Translations under genes and position numbers: made by a program
Source of the DNA: Cunninghamia lanceolata
Taxonomy: Eukaryota > Streptophyta > Pinopsida > Cupressales > Cupressaceae
DNA length: 64,000 nucleotides
Direction of reading: 5' to 3'
Assembly (NCBI GenBank): GCA_027924645.1
Contig: BSBN01001687.1
Span: forward strand, 5,022,001-5,086,000
Shown: positions 11,287 through 22,837 of the stretch, piece after piece
How the letters are laid out: each line of letters starts with the position of its first letter
How positions within the stretch are numbered: the first letter of the stretch is position 1
Notes under the pieces: model-generated
Seen by the model: the letters and a program-made list of their open reading frames with translations, nothing else
Told to the model about the DNA's origin: nothing
Databases searched by the model: none

Positions 11287-13027
11287 AAGCAATGGTAAAG
11301 AATAAATATCCTTTTCCATGTATTGATGATCTTTTCAATTAGATGCGAGAAGCTGTCGTGTTTTCAAAGATTGATTTACGATTAGGATATCATTAGTTAA
11401 AACTGAAGGATGAAGAGATTCATAAGACAACTTTTAGAACCAGATATAGACACTATGAGTTTACAATGTTATCATTTGGTTTGACAAATGCTCCTACTGC
11501 ATTTATGAATCTCATGAATAGTATATTCAGGGATTGTTTGGATAAGTTTGTTTTAGTATTTCTGGATGATATACTCATTTATTATAGGAATGAGGAAGAA
11601 CATCATCAACACTTACAAATAGTTTTGCAAAGGTTAAGAGAACATAAGTTATATGGGAAACTATCTAAGTGCACATTCTTCTAGAAGGAGATTCAATATC
11701 TAGGGCATATCAGCTAATGGAATATCTGTTGATCCTGCAAAAATCACAAATATTCTGAATTGGTTTGTACCAACAAATGTACATGAGGTGCGTAGTTTCA
11801 TGGGCTTGGCAGGCCATTATAGAAAGTATGTTCTAAATTTCTCTAGTATTTCTAGTCCAATCACTTCCCTGCAGAGGAAAGGAAAGAGATTTGAATGGAT
11901 AGACAAATGTCAGGAAGCATTTGATCTCTTAAAAGAAAAGTTAACTATAGCTCCAATCTTGAAAGTTCCTGACCCTAGAGGACAATTTAAGGTAATCACA
12001 GATGCCTTGGGAGAAGGATTAGGAGGAGTACTTATGGAAGAAGGAAGAGTCATAGCATATGAGTCAAGGAAATTGAAATCTTATGAGAAAAATTATGTGC
12101 CACATGATCTAGAAATGGCAGTAGTAATTCATGCCTTACAGATGTGGAGACATTATTTATTGGGAAAGACTTTTGTACTTAAATCAGATCATCAAAGTCT
12201 TAAGTATATTTTCTCTCAACTGCATTTGAATGCTTGATAAAGGAGATGGTTAGAATTGATATTTGACTATGAATTTGAGATAAACTATATCAAAGGAAAA
12301 GAGAATAAAGTAGCTAATGCTTTGAGCCATAGAAGACATTTAGCTTCTATTATTTCTATTTGTAGAAATTTCAAGGATTTGGTATTACAAAATTATTTTG
12401 GTGACGAGTTTTATGAGCAAGTTAAGTAGGCTCTGGAAGATAATCCTAAAGATCCAAGTTATGATGGTTTTCTATTTGAGTCATATGGACTATTGAGATA
12501 TAAAGATAGAATTTATGTACCACATTCAACTGGATTGAGGGATTTAGTATGGAAAGGAGTTCATACTGCACCATATTAAGGACATCCAGGAGTGACTAAA
12601 CTTCTAGCGGATGTTAAACCTCTTTATTTCTAGAAGGGAATGAAGAATGATGTTGCAAAATTTGTAGCAAGTTGTTTCGATATGTGGGACCCTTTGAAGT
12701 GCTTGAAGTAGTGAATCTGGTTGCCTACATAATTGCTCTACCACCAGTCCTAGAATGCACAATGCTTTTCATGTGTCTTATTTGAAGAAATATATTGCAG
12801 GTAATAATCATATTTTGACTTGGAATTCCTTACAGATGCAAGACCCAAGGGTGGTAATGATCGAGCCACTCAAGGTGTTAGGAACACACAAGCTCTGCTT
12901 GCGTAACAGAGAGGTTTTGCAATGAAAGGTCCAATGGGACCAATATGCCGAGGAAAATGCTACATGGGAGGATTACCATGAATTTTATCAAAAAATTCCT
13001 CATTTATTTGAGAATGTTACTAGTTGA
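11287..13027 (+). pseudogene. Gypsy A RT-RNase H-integrase-chromodomain, 3' part
   Basis: Continues gypsy A RT after the Copia insertion: palm motif FLDDIL near 11558-11575, then a frameshift near 11710, thumb/connection with [16 protein letters not shown], and RNase H with [12 protein letters not shown] (usual Ser is Leu). Two adjacent stops at 12236-12241 replace the WQ found at the same place in gypsy B. The integrase zinc-binding region runs to about 12680, where the sequence jumps straight to the C-terminal RYVGPFEVLE region; the whole DDE core is missing. The tail has a chromodomain-like end (QYAEENATWEDYHEFY) and stops at 13025. This, the long LTRs and the primer site suggest a Tekay/Del-type chromovirus. 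Confidence 0.88.
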
Positions 13028-13087
13028 AGCTATAAATTTGCTTTTTAGTACTTTTTGGATACTTTATATCATCAAGGATGATGAATC

Positions 13088-13102
13088 TTTAGGGCAAGGA
13101 TA
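13088..13102 (+). promoter_or_regulatory. Polypurine tract of gypsy A
   Basis: A purine-rich stretch with AGGGCAAGGATA directly precedes the 3' LTR start at 13103. It would prime plus-strand synthesis. Gypsy B has ATGGGGGGAGATA in the same position. Confidence 0.6.
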
Positions 13103-16100
13103 TGTTACATCCCCAATTTTTTACTTTTACTTTTTACTTAGACATAAGTAAATTTGTTGTGATGTTTAGATTAATGACAAGGGAAAAACATGGTTTTTAT
13201 ATTGAATGTCATTTATTGAAATCATGGGAATGATTATGTATTTATTGGTTTAATATTTGTATTATGAGATTTGATTTATTAGTTAAATTAAATGAATAAT
13301 GATGCACTGATCATATATTGTTTGGTGACAAGTGAAAAAAGATTTCAAGTTACCAGATGACTCTCGGAGAAGAGAGAGAGAATATCTTTTCAGGAGAGAG
13401 ATATAGACCTTGGGATATGAATGGTTTATTTGCCAAACTGAGCTAAAGTGCTTAACAAAAATTCAAACCAATGTGTCGTAAGAGGTAAGCTTTGTCTTGT
13501 CATTTTACTTTGGACCTAATCGACAGGTAGTCGATATTGTTTTACAATCATTCTTAGTCATATTAAGTCATCTTAGTCATTAATAATGTTAACGACATCG
13601 TTAAGTTTGATTTACGACTATTTACGTTTAACGTAAATACTACGATGTAATTGTCGTAAAAAGGTTGTCATATTATTGCTAAGTCTTTTGAAGTGTTCAA
13701 ACCCATTCTTAATGTTAAGACTTTATTGTCAAGTTAAGATGACCTGCTTTGTCAATAGATCGTGATGAGGAGACTAGCTCAACTCAATCACGTCATCTAT
13801 AATTTTTGTTTTAGTATTATTCTCTTATTGATTAAATCATGAAATCAAATATAGATAATGTTATATAAATAATATTTGATTTAATCAAAATATATATAAA
13901 TGAGTCGAATGAGGAAATACCTCATGATATAATAGTATGGTTTTAATTTGAGCAGCCATAGGCATCTTTTGATGAATTCTTTAAATGATAAAAGCATGAT
14001 GGATCAAACTTACTCATTAAGAGTAACTGATTGCTTAAGTTAGTTTTTAGAGTTGGCAGCCTTGTATAGGAGGAGTGATGGATAAATCCACCACCATTGC
14101 TGATCTCCTCAAATGATGTCTCCACCATTAACATTTGTCAATGTCCACACATTTTTAGCTAAGTTGAAGTCGAACCGTTGATCAATACCATTTGATTTTA
14201 ATGAGTTTTGAGAACTATTTTGGAGTGGGAGCAAATAGTCAGGATGACTCATTTATGAGTCTATTTTGAGTTCTTAAAGCCATGGCATAGATGGTCGATG
14301 GCATATTGGGTAAGTGCTCATGTTTTGTTTTGGGTAGGTCTGGTTATGAGATAGAAGGGAGTTCACGGCAGGCAGTGAGGAAGCTGGTAAAGTTAAGTAA
14401 GAATATGGTCATTAGGGACAAACACAGTAGCTTATCACTGATCCATATACCTTAGTAAGTTGACGTTGTTAGGTAGATATTCCTGAATGTTTGTTTTATA
14501 AGACAGAGATAATCATAATGTATAGTTGTTATAAGCAATCGTTAAGTAAATTAATTTACCCTATCAGTGTCATATGTAATCTATGCTATGTGATAAGCCA
14601 TTTGTGTTGACTTTAATACTATCATGGTGACTTATTTGTCTGAGTTGATGGTGAATGTGAGTTTTAGTATATCTAAGAAGCGTCGTTTAGCCTGATATGG
14701 GCTGATGCAAGTTCTGGCAATGTAATCAATTTTGAATAATCAAAGTGAGTCAATATTACATCTATATTTAACCGATAGGTAGACTCTTCTAATGTTCAGG
14801 TTTTATATAAACAAACTTTCTTAAAAACTATTATAGTCTTCTATCGATTAGAAAACTAGTCGCACAATGAGAAGAGCAATCTTCAGAAAAAGGTCAACTA
14901 TTCTTATCATAGGTGAAATATGTATTAAACTCTTATGAGAATTGTGTAAAGGGTTTTCATTAGTAAACTCTCCAAACAAGAGAAATATAGAATAGAGTAC
15001 TTAGTGAAGTTGATTGTATTGAAACCAATCTTGTTTTCTTTTCCGTGCATTGTCTAAATGGTATCTTATCAAAGAAACCTAGATTCTTGGTGAATTATGG
15101 TAACTATGAGGTATCCTTTGAAATGATAGAATAACTATTGATAGTTAGTTGAAAAGGATAAAGAGTCAAAGATCTCCTATCTAAACTAGAACCATGATGA
15201 GTTTGGTCTATAGTAAACCGATTTGCAGAAATAGACCATGTCTAATAGAAATAACCTTGCATAAAGCATATATGGGTACATTTATGTAGTGACGAGCAAT
15301 GGCATCACATATGGTTGAATTGAATAGGTATTCATATTCTTGTTGAATAAAGGATAATACCTTAGCAAGATTTATTGTAAACCTAGTTATGGTTGGGTTA
15401 AACCAAAGGTCTATTATAATCTTTAATGAGATAAGATAATGTAGAAGTATTGTACTACTCAATGGTTGTTTAAAACCCTAGAGTCGATTAGGACCAGATG
15501 AAGGTTGATGTCATTTAGACTTAATGAAGTCTAGGTAGACTATTATCATGTTATGATGATTAAACCAATTATGTGAAGATAGTCAGAGTGAATAACTGCA
15601 TGAATATGACATTATCCAAGTCGAGTAGGGGTGGTAGAACACAACGACTATGTTCATATGAACATTATTTATAATTAAAAACTTTGGCCAAAGTAATGCA
15701 TATGTTTTCTGCATGCATTGTCAATTCACTGTATTCGGATTGCTCAACCGATCAGAAATCATACTTAGCTAGAGGGTATCTAGGGTTGTATGGTTGATAG
15801 AGTTGAGTAGAATACAACACTATGTACTCAGAAAAGGAAAATAACCACTGGTCACCTATGGTCTATATTCCTTGTGAAGGGTAGGGCCACTTCCTATGTG
15901 GAAGATGTGTGGGAGACCACCGGTTTGTGGTTGGAGGTAAATCACTGGAAAGATGCTCTCTCTCCAAGTAAGAAACATGCTAGGACTTGTGATAAAGATG
16001 TCAAATATTCAGAGGCAGTAAATATTCCAAAGTTTATATATTGTAATTGATTCACTTTTGTAAACAATTGAACTTGAGATGGACAGTATAGTTTATTGTA

Positions 16101-16244
16101 TTTTATATTGAGAAATCTTGTAATTGTAGTTACTTGATTATATGTTGAATAAAAGAAAATTTTTCTCTATCTCATTTTACCTTGTTACTTTACTTCATGG
16201 TATATTTTTTAATTTAACTATGTCTATAGAACATGGATGTTACA
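13103..16244 (+). repeat. 3' LTR of gypsy A
   Basis: 3142 bases, TGTTACATCCCC to GGATGTTACA. The part from 13699 matches 1-2523. Such long LTRs are typical of Del/Tekay elements. A short minus frame at 15208-15462 also appears in the other copy (1521-1742) and is simply LTR sequence. The target-site duplication cannot be checked because the left end is outside the window; the right flank is TTGGT. Confidence 0.92.
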
Positions 16245-16744
16245 TTGGTACTCTATTTTAGTTATGCCCATTTTCTAGATGCTATAAATACAGACACCAA
16301 AATCTAATTCAATCTGTTGATTGTTAATACTCAAACAATACCCCACTCTTATTAGGGATCACAGTTTCAAAGCTTAGTTGTGAAGGATCAAGGTTTCACC
16401 TAATTGTAGAAGAACTACCTCAACCTTGTGAACTTTTTTGAAAGAAGAAAGCAAATAATATTATATTGCTTAATACCTATTTCAGTTTATGCCGACCCTA
16501 TCATAGTTTAGTTCCCTGAATAGTCATTATTGTATTGAGGTATTGGTTATTAATACTAGTGTTGGTTTGTTTTGAAGAGTATTCAATATGCTCCATTGTT
16601 AAAATGGTTTTTGATTTTTCTTAATTAGGATCATCTTAGGTGGTTCAACTTGGCTTAAAATGCCCAAGTGATGAGCTTGCAGATCAGTCTAGGGTTTGTA
16701 GCTTTTTTTATATGATATGGAAGTCACCCTTTCAGATGTTTCTC
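16245..16744. other. Non-coding flank of gypsy A
   Basis: AT-rich sequence with a TATAAATA at about 16283 and no sustained coding frame. It may be the tail of another LTR that gypsy A entered, but no partner copy is present, so this is only a guess. Confidence 0.3.
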
Positions 16745-17070
16745 TCCCTAATAATTGTCTAACTAAAATGTCCTTTGAGCATGATGATTTTCCTCTCATG
16801 GGCAAATTCATGGGAAGAAGACTAGATGACATAAAACTCTATGGATAGATATGGAATTTATGAGGCTAGATACAGAGTTAAATTCTTCCTTTTAAGGATT
16901 TCTTTCTTCTTCAAGTTTGCTGAGGATAGAGAGTTTTCTCAAACAAGGGTCATGATATTTTTGGCAAATCTGGGTTGTTTTTATGTCCTCTGGCAACCAT
17001 TTTTAGACCTAGATCATCTATTTTTCAAAGGTTCCCTTTTTGATCCCACTTCTACAACCTCCCTCTAGTT
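16745..17070 (+). pseudogene. DUF4283-like retroelement ORF1 fragment
   Basis: Two overlapping frames read as one decayed domain. The first reads EHDDFPLMGKFMGRRLDD and stops near 16846; after a shift, RYRVKFFLLRISFFFKFA; then in a third frame FGKSGLFLCPL and FYNLPL. The pattern resembles DUF4283 (GKF-GRRP, a short strand, GFFxFxF, then a GPWxxG-like segment and RLYNLPL), a domain common near the N-terminus of plant LINE and related retroelement proteins. At least one stop and two frameshifts are present. No RT follows. Recognition is by eye from conserved spacing and needs a profile search. Confidence 0.4.
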
Positions 17071-18272
17071 TGTAGAGCAGTGAAGATAATTTAGTTGCTT
17101 GCAAAGATCTATACCTCTAGACCAATGCTAGTCACAAATTGCATAGTGCATCATAATGATTGCCTTACACCATATGCAGTTGTTAGTAGCTAGATGACAC
17201 AACCAATTTTAATCATCAATATCAACACTATAAAATTATATGCTTCTGTGTACCATGCAAATGATACTCATGCTTCCTAGCACTCGAAAGCACTCATTAC
17301 CACATGTTTACTTGTATTCAACACATCTAAAAAACTAAATAGAAAATAAAGGGCACTTGATATCAAGGTTTCCCTTCAAATTTAACTCCAAAACCTAGCA
17401 TACAATTCAACAAAATCACCCCTTATATTTTAGCTCTATTATCCAATTAATTTACCCTCAAAATTATCAAGCCTAACAATTTGGCAATATGACCTCTCAA
17501 ATTTCAACTCTAAAATCTATCAATTTACTATGCAAGATAACAATTCTTTGGGTTCTCAATTCTTTATCTTTGTACTTCCTTTCATTTAGAACCATATGGT
17601 CATTGGCTTCTCAGGTCCTTATCTTTCTACTTCATCACATACTTGCATTATCATGTCATAAGATCTCTAACACAATACCATAGAAGCCTCAATGCATCTC
17701 ATATAAAGCCAAATAGTTAAAAAAACAACAAAGTAAGAAACATACTCAGCGAAAGTGATGACAAATTGACACATTATATTCTCATTTTTTTGTACAGTTG
17801 AGAACATTCCAAATGTTTTCAAATGTCAAACTCTTTGATACATCAAATGACTCCTCCAAATTATTACTTTTTAAAAAAAATAGAAAGTTCATAGTTTATA
17901 ATACTAAGAAATCATCAATGTTTTTGCCATTTCTATGATCTGAAAGTAAATAACAAGCACTCAAGAAAGAATAAAAAATAACAAAGTCAATTAATATGGC
18001 AGCCTAAAATAAGCCTCAAATAATACAAGGAAACAAGGATGACAACCTAGTTTGACGTCTTTCCCAAAATTTTGAATCAAGAGTAAACCACTAATGATAA
18101 CAAACGATAATAGGAAACATGGTTTACACCCTGGTGCCCATAAGTTGTTGACACAAAGCAACCTAAAGAAAAAAAGAAACTAAAAGATAATATTTTTAAA
18201 TAATCAGAGCCCTATAATTGTTTAATTATGATTAAGTATGTGTTTATGCTAAGCCTTCTATGTATGATGCAT
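17071..18272. other. Non-coding AT-rich stretch
   Basis: No convincing coding frame, RNA gene or repeat boundary was seen. Short open frames here have compositions expected of random AT-rich sequence. Confidence 0.4.
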
Positions 18273-18506
18273 AGTACTGGCATGCCCAATGTGTTGATGA
18301 TTACCACCACCATGAGGATACTCAATAGGATTCATTTCCACACCATGAACCTTGGGCCAATAGTTTCTTTTGACCCTATATTTGTGATATGCATTGCAAT
18401 CTTTGAGCATTGGCTTTTCTATCCTTCCACGAATAGTAACCTGACCAATCATGGCTTTGCAACTACTTGGCACAATCTTCTTAGCTCCAGATGGATGCTT
18501 TACTCT
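18273..18506 (-). pseudogene. RPL8: Fragment of cytosolic ribosomal protein L8 (uL2)
   Basis: About 78 codons closely match the C-terminal half of 60S protein L8/uL2, a core large-subunit protein near the peptidyl-transferase centre. Clear landmarks are [31 protein letters not shown] and [17 protein letters not shown]. Several otherwise invariant positions are changed (TIRGRI where a Gly-rich loop is expected, VHGVEMNP for VRGVAMNP). After AST the match stops and TAG follows at 18258-18260. Only an internal piece is present and no flanking exon was found nearby. A TTTACAG just upstream on the minus strand could be a relic acceptor, so this may be a duplicated exon rather than a processed copy. 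Confidence 0.88.
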
Positions 18507-20245
18507 GTAAATTTTAACCAATTTCCAAGACTCATCAAATAAGGCTATTAAAAATCTGCAAAATCAAAAATTACACAAATTTGAACATTAAGAGAGAACT
18601 TCGATAATTGTTCCAAAATAATTTCCACTTCCTTTGGAATAATTGCATTTATCAGCTCACTGCAACCTTGGAAAAAAAATTAAGCATAGAAATATGCCAT
18701 AAGTCTCCACAAGGTGTACACCAATAACTTAAACTAGTTTGAAAATAATTTCGAAAAAGCCACCATCCATAGGACATCACAATAGATGCATCACATGTTT
18801 TTTGCTAGCCAAAAAGAAAGATGATAAAAAAATGATAATGAGTCAAGGGGAACATTAAGAAGTAGTACATTCAAATTAAATTTCAACTAGCTACTAAACA
18901 AGCACAACCCACTTTGACTTGTCATAAGTTCAAAATATTAGAACAAGTACATTTTTATGTTTGTAAAGGTAACAACAATCCAACAATGGATCAAATGTTT
19001 CAGATTGAAATGTAATATAAATGCATTGCAAATGACAACAATCAAATTTGAAATTACTCATATCATAAAAGAATAGTGGAGAAAAGGCAGAAAAAGTGTT
19101 CTTTGATTTGATCGGGCCAATGAAAAATATTGTCCCAAAAATTCAACTATATCACCATGTCTTTGGCAACTTCATTACCAATACCTTGGCCAACATTATT
19201 ACACAAATGAAGACCATTATGGGTAAAAATAGAAACTAATTTGAGGATTCACTAAGATAGCTTGACAAAGAGAAATGATATATCTTACTAAGACAGACAT
19301 ATGACCCTGAAGATGGGACAATACCAAAAGCTAAAATAGATCATACATCTAGACACAATCCACAAAATACTATTAATGGTGATATCATCTAGGATATCAA
19401 TAGGCATTGAGAAAATGAGATTAGTAGTGATTGTCTATTGTTTTGACTTATTTTAACAAATGAGTTTCCAATGTGAAGTGTCAACCAAGGATTTTATTAC
19501 CATTCTATTGACTGTCATTTTCTAAGTCATGACTATCAATTTTGAACCAAATGAGGCCTTCCAATGCTTTAGCTTTGGGGAATCATGATTTTATCGATTG
19601 CTTGTGATGGAGTTGCATGTCGTGTCTACTTTTATGACTCTGGGGAACACACGGAATTGACAATAGCAACAAGATAGGATAGCAACTATTGGAGCCAATG
19701 GGCCATAGATACAAAATTAAAGTGAATGTCTAAGCATGGTTAATGATCTTTTATTTTGTTGCTTCTAATTATATTTGTTCAGCTGTCAAGGGAGTGTAAG
19801 TCATGGCATAGCTCTATATCTCTTTATTGCCTTATGGTAGATCCTCACATGATTCTAATCTTGGTAGCAAGGGTATCTCAACACCAAAAATTATTTAGAA
19901 TCCCACTCCATGAAATGTAATGACAACAAACTACTATCCCTTGGCTTATCTCTACCATAAAGACAACTCTATGGAACATGTAGAAGGTGTAAGTCATGGT
20001 TTGGCTATGTCTAAGAAAGTTCATACTTTGTTCTATCTCCATTTCAGAAATGTTATCTCAAAAATTCAACTATATCATGATGACTTGTTCCCTACAGCAG
20101 TATCGCAAACTGTTTCTTTGACCATCATGAGACTGTGGTATACTAAACATCGGTTGAAGTCTTTCACCACACTAACACACTCCTTAATTAAAACTATCAC
20201 GGGGCCACGGTATTCAACACTTACATAACTTAAACTCCTTATATC
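18507..20245. other. Non-coding stretch
   Basis: No coding frame with recognisable domains. A short phrase (AATTCAACTATATCA) occurs near 19140 and again near 20057, but the surroundings do not align, so I do not call a repeat. Confidence 0.35.
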
Positions 20246-20378
20246 GCCATACCGCAAGCCTCACTTGAGACCATTGTGGGGGTACGATGTACTATTTTCC
20301 TCTACTCCTTACCACTATACTGCAAGCCTCACTTGAAGCCACCATGGGGGCGTGGTGTACTATTTTCCTTTTCTCCTT
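20246..20378. repeat. Two-copy tandem repeat of about 65 bases
   Basis: Two adjacent units both contain GCAAGCCTCACTTGA and then GTGTACTATTTTCC or ATGTACTATTTTCC at the same spacing, with point differences. The unit is about 65 bases and no protein is implied. Confidence 0.75.
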
Positions 20379-21210
20379 CTTACAACATTACCACTGGTTA
20401 TTCTCTTGATTGCCATGGGATTACAGTGAAGTATCATATGCCACTTAAATTTATACTGCCAACCTGCCACTTCATTTTGAGACCGGTACAGGATTGCAGT
20501 AATTGATCTCTACATACAGCAATACCACAAGTGCAATCTCTTCATTCTCTGGGATAGCAATAACTACTCCCTTGTTATCCTTGGTTCCCGTACACCCACC
20601 AAGGCCTTTTGAGTGACTTGCAGGATTGCGGTGAAAGACAAAAACACATCAATGGTCAAAATACAAATATCTTTCACATGGACTTGGTATGGAGTGCTTA
20701 TGAATGACTCTTGGAATAATTTTAAAAGAAATATGGATCCCCAAGATAGATTTATGGAAGGAAATTTACATGGATTTATGGATTTATCAATTGTTCTTTT
20801 ATTAAATGTATGAAGGTATCTTTATTGTAGGTTATTTTCCCTATATTATTTATTTTTGGTTTGAACTCCTTGATTTTGTGGTTTTTTGTTAGGACCTAGA
20901 GCTTTCATATGCAGGACCACTTACAAGGCACCAAAGGAGTCATCTGGATCATGACTTAGGAGTTGGTTAGTATTCATTGAGTGATATAATGGTGGTTGAA
21001 CTATCCTGATCTATACAACTGAGAGATGTACTTGTGTGCTTTGTAGTTTGTTTGTTTAATTTTTTGATGCTTAGAAAAACATCATAAATAGATAGGATGA
21101 TATTTTTTGTAATTTATTCCTTCAATCACTTGTCATAGGTCCAGTTGGAGGTAGAAGAGCTAGTGGAATGGAGGGTGTACCTTGTCTGCCTATTTATTCA
21201 AGCAGAAATG
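20379..21210. other. Non-coding stretch
   Basis: No coding frame, repeat or RNA gene that I can support. Confidence 0.35.
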
Positions 21211-21456
21211 TTGCAAGTTCCACTTTGGATCACCAAAGCCTTCACAAAAAACATCTACAAAAAAATCAATAATGAAGACTTTATGCACGAATTCTCTTTT
21301 GAATGATGCACAAAGCCTCCATCGCAACACCGCACTATTGTTCTCCAACAACAAACCGTATGGTGTTATGGTGGAGGCTTTGTGCATAAATGCTTCATTA
21401 TTGAATTTTGTGCAGAAATGTTTGTGAAGGCTTTGGTGATCCAAAGTGGAAGTTGC
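21211..21456. repeat. Foldback (inverted repeat) of about 245 bases
   Basis: The left arm (from about 21211, containing CCACTTTGGATCACCAAAGC) is the reverse complement of the right arm ending near 21456 (GCTTTGGTGATCCAAAGTGG). Pairing continues inward through GCACAAAGCCTCCAT and ATGGAGGCTTTGTGC-like segments to a small loop near 21335-21355. Open frames on both strands here mirror one another, as expected of an inverted repeat. This could be a MITE, or a hairpin-RNA source; no terminal duplication was established. Confidence 0.85.
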
Positions 21457-21890
21457 AGCTACAATATCTGATAAAAATCTACTTCCAAATATGCTTTTGA
21501 CTTATGTTCATATCCTCATCCAAAGCTCCAGTTCACACACAAGTAGGAAGGACACTTTCAAAGGTTGAGGAGTTGGGCTTTACACCCACTGGTTGCATTT
21601 TCTTAAAATTTTCTAAGGACGTTTAAAAAAAAACCCATTTTAAACATATTCTTTAATCACGACATTCCATGATATCACATTTCTTTGAGGCATTTTTTGA
21701 AATAGTTCACTTTTCTTGTCTATGCTTCCACATTTTCATGTATGTCTAGCAAGGCACTTGTAACTACAACATATGGCAAAAAATTCCTTGCTATTATGAT
21801 TTTATGGATGTCCCTTCATTATTAATGGATATCTGATGTAGTGCACATTATTATAGTGCAAGTCTATTTTTTAGATTGTTTCATTTAGCA
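21457..21890. other. 3' flank of the PPR pseudogene
   Basis: Non-coding sequence immediately downstream (minus-strand sense) of the PPR-DYW stop codon. No terminator or poly(A) signal could be assigned with confidence. Confidence 0.3.
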
Positions 21891-22030
21891 TCACCAATAT
21901 TCTCCATAAGAACATTGTCCCTATTTAAAATGATGGAAATGGTTCACATCTCTCAGAACAATTTCTCTTGCAACAATCTTGGAGATGAATTTAGATGTAG
22001 TGTGAAAATTAGAACATAGTTGAAGGTTCT
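21891..22030 (-). pseudogene. PPR-DYW pseudogene, C-terminal end
   Basis: Read on the minus strand from 22030, the frame gives NLQLCSNFHTTSKFISKIVA, then REIVLRDVNHFHHFK, a TAG, and GQCSYGEYW with TGA at 21893-21891. This is the end of the DYW cytidine-deaminase-like domain of organelle RNA-editing PPR proteins; the usual form is CGDCHTATKFISK, RFHHF and CSCGDYW. The second zinc-binding Cys-x2-Cys-His is damaged (CSNFH). The preceding codons lie 21 kb away at 43312 because element E was inserted here. The duplicated bases GTTCT/ATTCT flank E at exactly this break. Confidence 0.9.
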
Positions 22031-22825
22031 TGTAGACATAAAAAAATGTCCATCTCATAACATCACCTAATCATACCTGACCTTGTAAAACATCTTGTAA
22101 TATTTATCCTAGGTCATTACATTATCCCACTTATCCCACTTGATCACCTTTCCAATTAATTAAATAAACCTCTTTATTTAATTAATCTCTCTTCACATGT
22201 CCCACAAACAATTTAAATTAAATATTAAATCAAATCCCTCATTATGACATGTGTCAAATGACTACAACTCTTCACATGCACACATAATTTAAATAATTGA
22301 AATATTTAAATTATGATATTCCCACTCACATCCCTATTTTTTATACTCATTCATTATGCATCATAAGCACTTCATCTCCAAAATAAATAAAAAATCCCAT
22401 TTATTCCCACTATTCTCCTAATTTTGGCCTCCTATCATACTCATTTAATATGCATCATAAGCACTAAAATTGTCTTTTAATCCTAGCCATCCACATCACA
22501 CAATTGGCTTTCAATCCAAGCTATTCATTTGATTCCCTTTCCCTCTATAAATCAAACTTATCACAAGTCATTTGATCATGGAGCATTTGAGTACTATTAT
22601 GATGTTACAACAGTGAGCAACCAACATTCCTTCATCAACAATCCTTCAAAATCTTGCATTCTCATGCGAGGTTGAGAAGAGCAATGGAGATAAATCAAGT
22701 TTAGCATGGATTTGGGTTTGCATTCACATGTTATTTTGATTTTCATGCTTGCTCGTACTCTATTATGCTAGTTAAGGTTTGATATCATGTTGTATTAGTT
22801 TTAAATTTGATTTTACCTAGCTACA
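22031..22825 (+). repeat. 5' LTR of element E
   Basis: Starts TGTAGACATA, ends CTAGCTACA. It contains AT-rich palindromes at 22155-22315, a TATA box (TATAAAT, 22546-22552), and a highly conserved R/U5 part around CATGGAGCATTTGAGTACT. Copies are at 42476-43311 (same strand) and 61042-62111 (minus). Confidence 0.92.
22546..22552 (+). promoter_or_regulatory. TATA box in E 5' LTR
   Basis: TATAAAT, conserved at 43032-43038 in the 3' LTR, lies about 280 bases before the LTR end, ahead of the best conserved R/U5 segment. Confidence 0.55.
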
Positions 22826-22828
22826 AAA

Positions 22829-22837
22829 TGGTGAACC
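22829..22837 (+). promoter_or_regulatory. Possible primer-binding site of element E
   Basis: TGGTGAACC starts three bases after the LTR. It is not the initiator-Met type used elsewhere in the window. The same TGGTGAACC occurs at 59986 in the presumed leader of element G. The matching tRNA is not identified. Confidence 0.4.
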
